Assembly (NCBI RefSeq): GCF_022558445.1
Contig: NZ_CP054699.1
Span: 2,496,001-2,560,000 of the forward strand
Direction: 5' to 3'
DNA from: Candidatus Contubernalis alkalaceticus
GTDB lineage: Bacteria; Bacillota; Dethiobacteria; SKNC01
Length of the DNA: 64,000 nucleotides
Positions 41,354 through 50,656 of this stretch are shown here, piece by piece. Both the position numbers and the translations under genes were made by a program. Position 1 is the stretch's first letter. The number at the start of each line of letters is the position of its first letter. A model generated the notes under the pieces. The model did not search any database. It was not told where the DNA came from and saw only the letters and a list, made by a program, of their open reading frames with translations.

Positions 41354-43803
41354 TGGACCACCTTCTTTAATAGCGGTACTTCACTGTAGAGAGTATCATC
41401 TACCTGGCTGCCGACAAAAAAAGAGACAATAGTGCTCTTATCCTCCTGCAGCAGGAAGGTTTGAAATGCTTCCAAGTCCTTCCACAAACTCAAGTTATCT
41501 TGATATACTTGAGATTGGCTTAGATCCCCTACCTCTTGGGAACTGAGCATCCTAAAATTACCCGAACCCTGGTCTATGGGTTCCAAAAGGTTTATTTCCT
41601 GGAATATGTCCAGGCTCTTTTTTAAAAGATGATCTGTATAACTGAAAGGTTTATCATTTTTTAAATATGTAATCAATTCTTTTACCTGTATATTTCCCTG
41701 TCGTTCCACCTTTTTGATTGCCTTAAATAATCGTATAAGACTGTTTCTTTGAGGCAAAATCGCCTGCAGAAAAACCCGGTTAGCCTTGAAGTCCTCCTGA
41801 CCGTAGAGCAGGTGTAAGCTCACGTTTCCCATGGCTCCGGAGAGTGCCTTTACCAGAGAAGAAAGTTTTTCCTCTTCCAGGGGCAGGTCATAAATTATTA
41901 AGTTTTCAATATTTCCTAAAACCTGATCATTTATACATCCCTGGTGAGAATAGAAACAGCCCCGGTCCTTCCCCAGGAGTTGGGATAATCTCTTCTTCTG
42001 CCCCAAGGTATTTATATACACCAAACAATTCTTCTGTTCCGCTAACGCCCGAAGATATTTCTCTTTTTTGTCCAGGCCCCGGCGGTCTATAACCATAATG
42101 CCACCGGCCTTTGTAGAATCACAAAAGTGTAAATCCTTCAGCTGCATCACCGGAGTTCTAAGTTCCCCCCAGAAATTATCCTCCAACAGGTATGCGGCGG
42201 AAACTTTCCTTCCCATTAACTGCAGTTCCCGGTCTTCCATTTTAAAAGCGATGGCCTCCAGTAGATTTTCACCGTTTTTAAGCTTCATCTTCAGATGATT
42301 TTTCTGTTTCCCCACAAAATGAAAGCTTTCTACCTCCAGTTCTGAGGTCTTAAAATAAGGGAGGGGGTTTCCCTGTCCAAAAGGACTTAAAAGATTCAGC
42401 TGATCCAATAGTTCCAGGTCAATTTGGGAGGCCTCCAGTTCCGCTTCCAGTGAAATTTTCCGCCCCAATACTTGAGAAGGAAGCATTTTCTCAGCATCAT
42501 GATTAATCTGCCGCTCAAATTCTTGAATACAGGAATGGGATATGGTTAAACCTGCCGCCTGCTGGTGACCGCCGTATCGGATTAAAAGGTCCGCACACCC
42601 TTGGATAGCTCCAATCAGGTTAAAACCCTCCACACTTCGGGCAGAACCCCTGCCCTCTTCTCCCTCTAAGGAAATTATAACCACCGGCCGCCCATAATTA
42701 TCCACCAGTCGAGAAGCCACAATTCCCATAACCCCGGAATGCCATCCCTCCCGAGCCAGGACAATAACCTTCTTTCCCTCCACACCCTTCTCTTCTATTT
42801 CCTTTACAGCTTCTTTTAAAATTTTCCCTTCAATCTTCTGCCTTTCCTGATTAAAACCGTTTAAAAGTGCAGCCAATTCCTGGGCTCTATCTTTGGAAGA
42901 AGTTAAAAGCAGCTCTACTGCTTTTTCTGTTTGCCCAATCCTGCCGGCGGCATTCAAACGGGGGGCTAAAGAAAAAGAAATCTGCCCGGAGCTGATCTCC
43001 CGGCCCCCAAAACCACAGGCCTCCTTAAGAGCCTGTACCCCAGGCCTTGAGGACACATTCAGCTGATCCATCCCATAACGAGTAAGCACCCGATTTTCAT
43101 CCAAGAGACAAACTATATCAGCAATAGTCCCCAAAGCCACCAGGTCCAAATATTCCTCCCACTGTTCCCGAGGCAGAAAGGACTGCAATAATTTAAAAGC
43201 AACTCCCACTCCTGCCAGCTCTTTAAAAGGATAACCACACTCAGCCTGTTTTGGGTTCAAAATAACACATTCGGGCAGAGAATCCAAAGGGGTATGATGG
43301 TCAGTAACAATAATTTCCAACCCCAGTTTTTTGGCGTGCTCTACCTCCACCAGAGAACTGATTCCACAATCCACGGTAACTACCACGTCTGCACCCTGCT
43401 CCTTCAGTCTATCTAGAGCTGCACTGTTCAGTCCATAGCCCTCCGTAAGCCTATGAGGGATATAGTAGGAAACACTGCCCCCCAGCTTTCTTAAAAAAGT
43501 AACCAGGATAACTGTGCCGGTAATACCGTCCACATCATAATCCCCGTAAACCACAATATTTTTTCCCTTATCCAGGGCTTCTTTCAGGCGATCCCGGGCA
43601 GAAATCAACCCTTTCAGGCTCTCTGGATCATTTAAATCCTCCAGTCGGGGATATAAAAATCTTCTCCCCTGTACAGCATCGGTGATACCTCGATTTATGA
43701 GCAGTTGAGCTATCACAGGCTTCACCTTCAACGCAGCACTGAGCCTATCTCGTAAGGCCGGATCCCCTTCCTTTAACTGCCAACTATATTGAAAACAATG
43801 CAT
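41350..43803 (-). CDS. recJ: Single-stranded-DNA-specific exonuclease RecJ
   Basis: RecJ degrades ssDNA 5' to 3' in recombination and mismatch repair. The 817 residues contain the DHH motifs Y-G-D-Y-D-V-D-G-I-T-G (about 75-85) and V-T-D-H-H-T-P (about 153-159), the DHHA1 motif R-G-S-A-R-S and Y-G-G-H-Q-Q-A-A-G (about 417-425), an OB fold and a long C-terminal extension typical of Gram-positive RecJ. The frame is open 12 codons upstream, but ATG 43803 has GGGGGAAAT 3-4 nt before it. It is coupled to relA by a 4-nt overlap. Confidence 0.96.
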   Translation of the reverse strand: MHCFQYSWQLKEGDPALRDRLSAALKVKPVIAQLLINRGITDAVQGRRFLYPRLEDLNDPESLKGLISARDRLKEALDKGKNIVVYGDYDVDGITGTVILVTFLRKLGGSVSYYIPHRLTEGYGLNSAALDRLKEQGADVVVTVDCGISSLVEVEHAKKLGLEIIVTDHHTPLDSLPECVILNPKQAECGYPFKELAGVGVAFKLLQSFLPREQWEEYLDLVALGTIADIVCLLDENRVLTRYGMDQLNVSSRPGVQALKEACGFGGREISSGQISFSLAPRLNAAGRIGQTEKAVELLLTSSKDRAQELAALLNGFNQERQKIEGKILKEAVKEIEEKGVEGKKVIVLAREGWHSGVMGIVASRLVDNYGRPVVIISLEGEEGRGSARSVEGFNLIGAIQGCADLLIRYGGHQQAAGLTISHSCIQEFERQINHDAEKMLPSQVLGRKISLEAELEASQIDLELLDQLNLLSPFGQGNPLPYFKTSELEVESFHFVGKQKNHLKMKLKNGENLLEAIAFKMEDRELQLMGRKVSAAYLLEDNFWGELRTPVMQLKDLHFCDSTKAGGIMVIDRRGLDKKEKYLRALAEQKNCLVYINTLGQKKRLSQLLGKDRGCFYSHQGCINDQVLGNIENLIIYDLPLEEEKLSSLVKALSGAMGNVSLHLLYGQEDFKANRVFLQAILPQRNSLIRLFKAIKKVERQGNIQVKELITYLKNDKPFSYTDHLLKKSLDIFQEINLLEPIDQGSGNFRMLSSQEVGDLSQSQVYQDNLSLWKDLEAFQTFLLQEDKSTIVSFFVGSQVDDTLYSEVPLLKKVVQ

Positions 43804-43845
43804 ACTATTTCCCCCAATATGAATCCCCTGCCCCGACAAATCTTT

Positions 43846-44217
43846 TTACTCTAGGGTTAAATCCTGAGTATATTTTTTCATCGGTTCTTGTTCCTCTACC
43901 CCAGACAGTTCCTGTTCCAACCGGGAAACCTGTTCTAAAAGATCAGACTCCCTTTGTGCCATCTGATTCAAATCATCCTCCAGCTTTTTCAGGTGGCTCT
44001 GGTGTTCCCTGGAACGAAAACCGGATTTAACCCGGCCTACCAGGCTGAACAATCCCACAATCAAAGCTCCCGTAAAAGCAGAAGCTAAAATGACAATGAC
44101 CACCGAAACCGGAGCCCTGCCCAACAGATAATTTATCTCTACCACTTCGTTGTTCAGTATAGCAAATAAAGCAATTAAAATACTGAACAACAGGGCCACT
44201 ATAACTCCCAACTGCAT
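43846..44217 (-). CDS. LapA/YrvD-like small membrane protein (DUF1049 type)
   Basis: A 123-residue protein with two membrane segments, residues ~3-22 (V-I-V-A-L-L-F-S-I-L-I-A-L-F-A) and ~37-60 (V-S-V-V-I-V-I-L-A-S-A-F-T-G-A), followed by a cytoplasmic coiled coil (H-L-K-K-L-E-D-D-L-N-Q-M-A). This is the LapA domain layout; in enteric bacteria LapA/LapB tune lipopolysaccharide synthesis, which cannot apply here, so the role is unknown. Bacillus has a similar gene next to recJ. ATG 44217 has GGGAGGTG upstream. A structured leader RNA with a terminator lies directly ahead. Confidence 0.85.
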   Translation of the reverse strand: MQLGVIVALLFSILIALFAILNNEVVEINYLLGRAPVSVVIVILASAFTGALIVGLFSLVGRVKSGFRSREHQSHLKKLEDDLNQMAQRESDLLEQVSRLEQELSGVEEQEPMKKYTQDLTLE

Positions 44218-44283
44218 CTTATCACCTCCCAATCATTTGCGTCACCTGTCACCACATGGACAGCCCGTCAAAGAGTCAATATG

Positions 44284-44408
44284 CAAAAATTGGGGATAAC
44301 CGAACTATCCCCAATTCTAGCTCCCCCTACCCACTAAAGCGGCAGGTTTTCGTGAATCCAACACCCTGTCGTCTCTTGGAAGAGGATAGGGTATTTTTTC
44401 CTTATGAT
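44284..44408 (-). ncRNA. Candidate structured leader RNA (attenuator or riboswitch of unknown class) before lapA-recJ-relA-dtd
   Basis: On the minus strand an extended -10 promoter (TGATATAAT, 44424-44416; poor -35) starts a ~125-nt leader. It folds into P1 (ACCCT...AGGGT enclosing CTCTT/AAGAG, 44392-44363), P2 (CCTGCC...GGGTAGG, 44346-44326) and a terminator AATTGGGGATA/TATCCCCAATT plus TTTTT (44316-44285). The P1 5' strand CCCTATCCTC can instead pair with the P2 3' strand GGGTAGGG or with the terminator strand GGGGATAG, so the folds exclude each other. I do not recognise a known riboswitch class. On the plus strand P1 is followed by a T-run and could also terminate. Confidence 0.55.
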
Positions 44409-44459
44409 AACCACAATTATATCATACTAATGATTTGAAAAATAGTATCTAAAAGACAC

Positions 44460-45356
44460 TTATTTCCTCCCCGAAACCTCCATCTGCTTCAAAGTAAACC
44501 AGACTGGACTGGCTATAAAGATCGATGAATAAGTTCCACTGATAACCCCCACCAGCAGCGCTGTAATTAAGGGACGAAGGGTAATACCTCCAAAGACAAA
44601 CAAGGCCGTCAGTGCCAACAGTGTAGTTACAGAAGTATTGATGGAACGGGTTATGGTCTGGTTAATACTTTCATTAACAATGGCAATAATTTTGTCCTTT
44701 TTCATAACTTTTAAATTTTCCCGAATTCGGTCAAAGACCACGATGGTATCGTTAATAGAATAACCAAAGATAGTTAAAATGGCCGCCACGAATTCACTGT
44801 TTACCTCAATCCTCAGCAGAGAGAATATCGCCAGCAGAATAATGAGATCGTGGACCAGGGCAACAATGGCCGAAAGGGCAAACTTAAATTCAAACCGTAT
44901 GGTGATGTAGGCAATCATGGCTGCAGTAGCTACCAACAAAGCCAGGAAAGCATTACGCTTCAACTCCTCACCAATTACAGGGCCCACGTTATCTTCGCTG
45001 ATAATAGCTTCCTCTGTTAAGTCCCATCTGTCCTGAAATTCCTGAAATATTTCCCGGCGTTCTTCCTCGGAAAGATAAACCGTCTTTATGATGACCTCAT
45101 CTTTTTCCGCATCAAAAATGCCTTCGTGCCCTGTCTTTTGAATAGTACTTCCCTCCAGATTGAAATCCTGCAAAATCTCCCGGACCTCCTCCACTTCATA
45201 GGATTGTCCGATTCTATAATGAAGCACGGTACCACCGGTAAAGTCAATTCCCATATTCAGCCCGTTTACTGCCAGGGAGATGATTCCTATTACGATGATA
45301 AACGAGGAGAAAAGAAAGGTATATTTCCGATAATTAATGATCCGTAGACGTGACAT
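44460..45356 (-). CDS. secF: Protein translocase subunit SecF
   Basis: SecF works with SecD to pull secreted proteins out of the SecYEG channel using the ion gradient. The 298 residues have six membrane segments, with G-I-D-F-T-G-G-T (about 36-43) after the first, and the family motifs Y-S-I-N-D-T-I-V-V-F-D-R-I (about 198-210) and T-R-S-I-N-T-S. Its start overlaps the secD end by 23 nt, so translation is coupled. Separate secD and secF genes, rather than a fused secDF, are typical of Clostridia. Confidence 0.98.
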   Translation of the reverse strand: MSRLRIINYRKYTFLFSSFIIVIGIISLAVNGLNMGIDFTGGTVLHYRIGQSYEVEEVREILQDFNLEGSTIQKTGHEGIFDAEKDEVIIKTVYLSEEERREIFQEFQDRWDLTEEAIISEDNVGPVIGEELKRNAFLALLVATAAMIAYITIRFEFKFALSAIVALVHDLIILLAIFSLLRIEVNSEFVAAILTIFGYSINDTIVVFDRIRENLKVMKKDKIIAIVNESINQTITRSINTSVTTLLALTALFVFGGITLRPLITALLVGVISGTYSSIFIASPVWFTLKQMEVSGRK

Positions 45357-46608
45357 AATCTTCTATCCCCCTGACTCCGAACAGTTTCGGATTAGTAATA
45401 ATATTGGCACCAATAAGATACCGGAGCAAGTAACGGGTTAGCACAATAGCCGTAAACATACTGGTCAAAATTCCTACCGTAAGAGTTACCGCAAAACCTC
45501 TAACCGGCCCGGTACCGAAATAAAAGAGGACACCGGCAGCAATCAAGGTGGTGATATTGGCATCCATTATGGTGCTTAAAGCATTTTTAAACCCCGCTTC
45601 TAACGCAGACCGTAAAGTTCGGCCGCTGCGGAATTCCTCCTTAAACCTTTCAAAAATAATCACATTGGCATCAACCGCCATCCCCACAGAAAGTATCAAT
45701 CCTGCTATTCCCGGCAGGGTCAAAGTAGCATTCAAGGCCGTCAAAATACCTAAAACCAGGGCCACGTAAACCCCTAGAGAAAAACTGGCAATAAGACCTA
45801 TCGTCCGGTACACCAACAGCATAAAGATAAACAACAACCCAAAACCGATAAACCCTGCCCTCAAACTCCTGTCCAGGGAATCCCTTCCCAGGGTAGACCC
45901 CACAGTACGGGTTTCTAGTTCCACTAACTCAACCGGAAGTGCTCCAGAGCGTAATATCAGCACCAGATCATTTACCTCCTGAGCAGAAAATCTACCGGTA
46001 ATAATAGCATTTCCGTCGTCAATTACATTTTCCACACGGGGCTCTGAAACTACCTCGCCGTCCAACTTAATATAGATGGGAAGTCCGGTGCCCGCCAGCT
46101 TTCTGGTAGCCTCTTTAAATTTAGCCGCTCCCTCCCCGTCAAATTCAAGGCCTACCGCCGGATGTCCAAACCTGTCCAGAGTGAAAGTTGCCTCTTTCAG
46201 GTTGGCCCCGGTGAGCACAACGTTCTCCTGGGGATCCTCGAAAGTTAAGAGGGCAGTACGGCCTATAATATCAATAGCTCGTCCCGGGTCATCGATGCCG
46301 GGAAGTTCTACCCTTATTCGTTTGTCCCCCTCCTGCTGTATAACAGGCTCCGTTACACCGAACTCGTCAATCCTGTTTCGAATAATGGTAATAGCCCTCT
46401 CTATAGTATCCTTCTCCACTTCACCGTCCTCTTCCCTGGCCTCAAGAAGCACATACACGCCCCCCTCCAGATCAAGTCCTAGTTTTAGATGGGACTGGAT
46501 CTGGCTGTAAGTCAGGTAAGAAACAGCGGAAAGCAGAATCAACAAACCTAAAAACAAGGAGAGGGATTTACGGGCGGTCTGTTTCCCTTTTTTTGTCTTT
46601 TTCTTCAT
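45334..46608 (-). CDS. secD: Protein translocase subunit SecD
   Basis: The 424 residues have the N-terminal membrane segment followed by L-K-L-G-L-D-L-E-G-G-V-Y (about 36-47), a shortened periplasmic-type P1 domain with R-N-R-I-D-E-F-G-V-T-E-P (about 73-84), and five further membrane segments with D-A-N-V-I-I-F-E-R-F-K-E-E (about 316-328). Together with SecF it completes secretion. A 41-nt gap separates it from the HD-domain gene upstream. Confidence 0.98.
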   Translation of the reverse strand: MKKKTKKGKQTARKSLSLFLGLLILLSAVSYLTYSQIQSHLKLGLDLEGGVYVLLEAREEDGEVEKDTIERAITIIRNRIDEFGVTEPVIQQEGDKRIRVELPGIDDPGRAIDIIGRTALLTFEDPQENVVLTGANLKEATFTLDRFGHPAVGLEFDGEGAAKFKEATRKLAGTGLPIYIKLDGEVVSEPRVENVIDDGNAIITGRFSAQEVNDLVLILRSGALPVELVELETRTVGSTLGRDSLDRSLRAGFIGFGLLFIFMLLVYRTIGLIASFSLGVYVALVLGILTALNATLTLPGIAGLILSVGMAVDANVIIFERFKEEFRSGRTLRSALEAGFKNALSTIMDANITTLIAAGVLFYFGTGPVRGFAVTLTVGILTSMFTAIVLTRYLLRYLIGANIITNPKLFGVRGIEDYVTSTDH

Positions 46609-46648
46609 ATTATTTCCCCATTCCTATTATTGATAATTTAATTATTTA

Positions 46649-47323
46649 TTATAGCAGCCTGGTATCATTGATAACCAGAGAAAACTGGGTATTTAGAAAG
46701 TCCGCTGCCCTGCGGCACAGGATCATGCGGCTCAAAAATATTTCAAAATACTCCATAACCTGACTAATTACAGGATCAATGACCAGCTCCAGAGTAATCA
46801 TTTTGGAGTCCTTGTCAATCCGTAAAAAAGACCTCTGGACCGCAAAGTTTACACGGTCATGAATATCAAAGTTGGAACAGTCTGCATTCCTGACCCTGGA
46901 ACGATGCACGTCGGATTTATCGGCCAGAATAAGGGCTGCTGAAACTGGATTAACCACCCGTCCCTCCTTCTCATCATGGTTTCCTATAGCGGAAACAATA
47001 TCAGCAATCTCATGATAGGGCATTCCTATCCGATCTAAGATATTCAAACAAATATTGGCCCCCGTCTGAGCGTGGCCGTATCGGCTCACCACATTTCCGA
47101 TATCATGCAGGTATCCCGCAATCCCCGCCAACTGAGCTTCTCTCTCCGGGTAACCCAACCGGGACAAAATATTGTAAGCAATTTTGGCCACCAGATTACA
47201 ATGCCGAAAACCATGCTCGGTAAAACCTAAAGCTCCCAGTTGATCATTAGCCTTTTCAATATATATCTTTACCTGCTGGTCTTGCTTAATATCCTCCAGG
47301 GTAATCAGCTTAGTTTCCTGCAT
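46649..47323 (-). CDS. HD-domain phosphohydrolase of unknown substrate
   Basis: The 224-residue protein contains an HD domain with metal ligands H-C-N-L-V (about 40), Y-L-H-D-I-G-N-V (about 71-78), and G-N-H-D-E-K (about 117-122); D-K-S-D near 138 completes the set. The C-terminal third is predicted alpha/beta and not recognised. HD proteins cut phosphoester bonds in nucleotides or second messengers; the substrate cannot be read from sequence. It precedes secD by 41 nt in the same direction, an arrangement also seen in other Clostridia as far as I recall. Confidence 0.88.
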   Translation of the reverse strand: MQETKLITLEDIKQDQQVKIYIEKANDQLGALGFTEHGFRHCNLVAKIAYNILSRLGYPEREAQLAGIAGYLHDIGNVVSRYGHAQTGANICLNILDRIGMPYHEIADIVSAIGNHDEKEGRVVNPVSAALILADKSDVHRSRVRNADCSNFDIHDRVNFAVQRSFLRIDKDSKMITLELVIDPVISQVMEYFEIFLSRMILCRRAADFLNTQFSLVINDTRLL

Positions 47324-47444
47324 TTTTTCTCTTTTCCCTCCTTTTCCAACAGCAGGGTTATTATTCCCCTACTATAAACTGAACGTGTTAAAGGGATTAC
47401 TTCTCTTTTTCTAAATAAAATCCTCTTAATCCCACAGTATATTT

Positions 47445-49157
47445 TTAAAAGGCATGAAAGGTTCTAAGACGGTTAAAAGCAGCGGCAATTTCATATTTCC
47501 GGGGTAGGGCATACTCCCCTGGATGCTGCCCCCGATAGGGCGACAGCAGATCCAGACCCTGTATTTCTATCTGCTGCAGGGTAATTTCAATTATTTCCCG
47601 TAAAGTTTTTTTCCCATCAATTAGATGACCGCAAAATAACATGATATCTCCAATAGCCCGGGTTTGACTTGCCTGCACCAGCTGCTCCACCAATGATAGA
47701 TCAATTTCCTGGCGACCGAACTGCAGGCTGTAAAGGCCCCTGGCAGAAATCTTAGTCTTTCCTTTACGGGTAGGATCCAGGCCTTTTTTTAACGGTATAC
47801 GATGAATTATTTGACCAAATTCTCCGCCGCCCTCCTCAATACGTTCAGTCCGGTATTGTTCGGTAATTTCTCTAGCCTTTGAGGTTACATCCCGAGCCTG
47901 GTACTGATCCATCATAATTACCCGGTCAGCCACGTCAAAATAATCCCCTGATCCCCCCAGCACCATGATTGTGGAAACATCCAGATCCTTTTTTAAGAGT
48001 TTAACCTTGTCGATAAAAGGAGTAATAGGCTCTTTATCCCTGGACACCAAAGACTGCATACGCACATCCCGAATCATAAAATTGGTGGCCGAGGTATCCT
48101 CATCTAAAAGAAACAACCGGGCCCCCATCTCCAAAGATTCCATAATGTTAGCCGCCTGAGAGGTAGAACCGCTGGCCTCTTCTGTGGAAAAACCTACAGT
48201 ATCTTTTAAGAAAGGAAGATTGTTGATAAAGGGACTGATATTTACCTTCTCTACCCTTCTTTTGTCTTCAGCTCGGATTTTAACTGCGTCCTCCAGTGCA
48301 ACCACTCTTTCCCGGCCGTCTCCAGGTATATGGTTATACACCCCCCTTTCCACCGCCCGAAGCAGGGTAGACTTTCCATGATATCCACCGCCTACAATAA
48401 GAGTAATCCCTGCGGGGATACCCATACCCTTCACTCTTCCGACATTAGGCAGATCAACTTCCACCTGTAGTTCCCGGGGAGAAGAAAAGGGTGTCGCTGT
48501 TTCCCGATCCATGGGCAGATCTATTACCCCGCTTTTTCGAGGTAATATGGAACCATCTCCCACAAAACAAACCAGGCCTCTCTTCAAAAGCTCCTGCCTT
48601 AAAAATTCCTGGTCTTCGTTTCCCTCCACATGGTTTCTTATTCTTTCAGAGTCCAGATTTTCATAGAGCATTGCCTCCTTCACCATAAGAGGTATCTCTT
48701 TAAAAAACATGTCGGCTGCTTCCTTAGCCAGAACCCTCCTTCCCTGAGCAGGGAGCCCTAAGGAAATCCTGGCCTCCACATATTCCATTGTTACCACCAT
48801 GGAGGTTCTTTCTAAAATTTCCTGACCACAGTTATCGATATAAATAATTCCACTCATACCGGTCCCCCGGCTCCTTTTAGCCACCCGGCTGATGGCCTCA
48901 CCAAACTCCCGGGTAAGGTAATCCTCCAGGGCAATCCTCCGTACCCGGGATGAAAAAAAGCTTTTAGGAAACTGAGCTCTTTTCTGGGGCACCCTGACTC
49001 TTAATCGGGAGGGAGAGGCAAAGGGGTCCCCCTGCACATAGTCCATGTACAGTTGAAACTCTTTAAAATCGTAACTGCCCTGAATATCCTTATATGCTTT
49101 ATAACCTTTTCCTTCTATTCGTTTTAGAGTACTTCCCAGATAATCCTTTGACTTCAT
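47445..49157 (-). CDS. Predicted ABC-class ATPase (COG3044-type)
   Basis: The 570 residues have a P-loop G-G-G-Y-H-G-K-S-T-L-L (about 255-265) and a Walker B-like L-F-L-L-D-E-D-T-S-A-T-N (about 345-356), with an ABC-like signature region S-G-S-T-S-Q-A-A between. The N-terminal half (K-A-Y-K-D-I-Q-G-S-Y, D-Y-L-T-R-E-F) is specific to this family of stand-alone ABC ATPases without transporter domains. The cellular role is not known. It is monocistronic, with aroB downstream on the same strand after 240 nt. Start ATG 49157; the SD (GGAGTGG) is only moderate. Confidence 0.9.
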   Translation of the reverse strand: MKSKDYLGSTLKRIEGKGYKAYKDIQGSYDFKEFQLYMDYVQGDPFASPSRLRVRVPQKRAQFPKSFFSSRVRRIALEDYLTREFGEAISRVAKRSRGTGMSGIIYIDNCGQEILERTSMVVTMEYVEARISLGLPAQGRRVLAKEAADMFFKEIPLMVKEAMLYENLDSERIRNHVEGNEDQEFLRQELLKRGLVCFVGDGSILPRKSGVIDLPMDRETATPFSSPRELQVEVDLPNVGRVKGMGIPAGITLIVGGGYHGKSTLLRAVERGVYNHIPGDGRERVVALEDAVKIRAEDKRRVEKVNISPFINNLPFLKDTVGFSTEEASGSTSQAANIMESLEMGARLFLLDEDTSATNFMIRDVRMQSLVSRDKEPITPFIDKVKLLKKDLDVSTIMVLGGSGDYFDVADRVIMMDQYQARDVTSKAREITEQYRTERIEEGGGEFGQIIHRIPLKKGLDPTRKGKTKISARGLYSLQFGRQEIDLSLVEQLVQASQTRAIGDIMLFCGHLIDGKKTLREIIEITLQQIEIQGLDLLSPYRGQHPGEYALPRKYEIAAAFNRLRTFHAF

Positions 49158-49366
49158 TCAACCACTCCTGTAATTCTATTATAAATACACCTTATAGTTC
49201 TTTTTAATTAATAACTCCTACAGATTGTTATTTATTATAAATGTTTTTTACAAAAATATCAATTATACCACCAATTTAAAAAATTCCCGATTAAACATTA
49301 GTTTAATGCCGGAGGTTGGAAAAGATTTTAAAGCAGCTTCTTCTGCCTTAATCTTCTATAAAAAAA

Positions 49367-49385
49367 AACTGCTGACATGCAGTTT
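49367..49385 (-). terminator. Intrinsic terminator after aroB
   Basis: On the minus strand AAACTGC-ATGTC-AGCAGTTT with a run of T (49369-49361), within 32 nt of the aroB stop. Confidence 0.85.
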
Positions 49386-49397
49386 CCCTAGAGTCTT

Positions 49398-50504
49398 TTA
49401 CTTTTTTTTAAATTCTTTCAAAAAATCTGTTATGAGCCAGTCTAAACATTCCCCAGGAATGTCGGTATATTCCCGGACTTTCCCTATTTCTTCCGGAAGA
49501 ATAAAAACTATTTTTCCCTCTCGACGTTTTTTATCATACTTCAACCCTTCTTTAATCCCTTCCACAGTCAAATCCGATGGCAGTTCCTTAAACCCCAGGC
49601 GAAATAATAATTTTTCAATAGTTGTCAGGGAATCTCTGTCTAAAAGCCCCCGGCTGCAAGCCAGGCGGGAGGCCAGCAGCATCCCGTAATTCACTGCTTC
49701 CCCGTGATTGAAATACTTATAGGAAGCAGATGACTCCAGGGTATGACCCAGGGTATGCCCAAAGTTTAAAATGGCTCTAAGGCCACTTTCTCTTTCATCT
49801 ACAGAAACCACTTCTGCCTTTATAGCACATGACCTGTAAACAATACTCTGATAAAAATCTTTTGTTTGTTTAAGTTCTAGAGTTAATTCATTCAACAAGT
49901 AATCAAAAAAATCCCGGTCCCTAATTATGCCGTACTTAACCACCTCAGCCATACCGGACCTTAATTCCCTTTCAGGCAAAGTTTCCAATGTTTTTAAATC
50001 AATAAACACCAGTTGTGGCTGGTAAAAGGCACCGATCATATTCTTTGCCCGGGGGTGGTTGATGGCCACCTTTCCCCCTACACTGCTGTCCACCTGAGCC
50101 AGCAGCGTAGTAGGAACCTGAACATATGAGACCCCCCGAAGATAGGTGGCAGCTACAAATCCGGCCAAATCACCCACCACACCGCCCCCTAAAGCAACAA
50201 TTCCTGAATCCCGGTCCATTCCAAACTCCAGAGCAGAAGTCAGCAGTTTATCCATGGCCGGCCAACTTTTAGAACCTTCTCCTGCAGGAACAACCTCAAT
50301 TTTAGCAGAAAAACCAGCACTTTCAAGACCCCGCAGGCATTTTGTTCCATATAGAGGAAACACATTCTCATCGGTAATAACCAACAGCTGGCCCTTAAAC
50401 CCCAGGCGTTTCAGTTCCTCCCCCAGGGATTCTAAAAAATCATATCCAACTTTTATAATATAACTGCGGCTTTCCAGCTCTACAGACAGTTCCTTGATTT
50501 TCAT
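49398..50504 (-). CDS. aroB: 3-dehydroquinate synthase
   Basis: AroB turns DAHP into 3-dehydroquinate, second step of the shikimate pathway, using NAD and a metal ion. The 368 residues show the NAD loop G-G-G-V-V-G-D-L-A-G-F-V-A (about 101-113), D-S-S-V-G-G-K-V-A-I-N (about 136-146), and metal ligands in G-M-A-E-V-V-K, F-G-H-T-L-G-H-T and H-G-E-A-V-N-Y-G. The frame is open 17 codons upstream from a TTG with no SD, so ATG 50504 (SD AGGGTAGG) is preferred. It follows aroC by 152 nt. Confidence 0.97.
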   Translation of the reverse strand: MKIKELSVELESRSYIIKVGYDFLESLGEELKRLGFKGQLLVITDENVFPLYGTKCLRGLESAGFSAKIEVVPAGEGSKSWPAMDKLLTSALEFGMDRDSGIVALGGGVVGDLAGFVAATYLRGVSYVQVPTTLLAQVDSSVGGKVAINHPRAKNMIGAFYQPQLVFIDLKTLETLPERELRSGMAEVVKYGIIRDRDFFDYLLNELTLELKQTKDFYQSIVYRSCAIKAEVVSVDERESGLRAILNFGHTLGHTLESSASYKYFNHGEAVNYGMLLASRLACSRGLLDRDSLTTIEKLLFRLGFKELPSDLTVEGIKEGLKYDKKRREGKIVFILPEEIGKVREYTDIPGECLDWLITDFLKEFKKK

Positions 50505-50656
50505 ATGCAGGCCTACCCTTTCCCACTTTACTATATTGTTTATGTCTTCTCTCAATTTAACTTACATTTTAATTTATCTGTATTTCATTCTGAAGCCCTG
50601 TTATTCTACTGTTACTTTGGCGTTTAAATGGAATAATTAAAAGCCTAAATAAAAGT

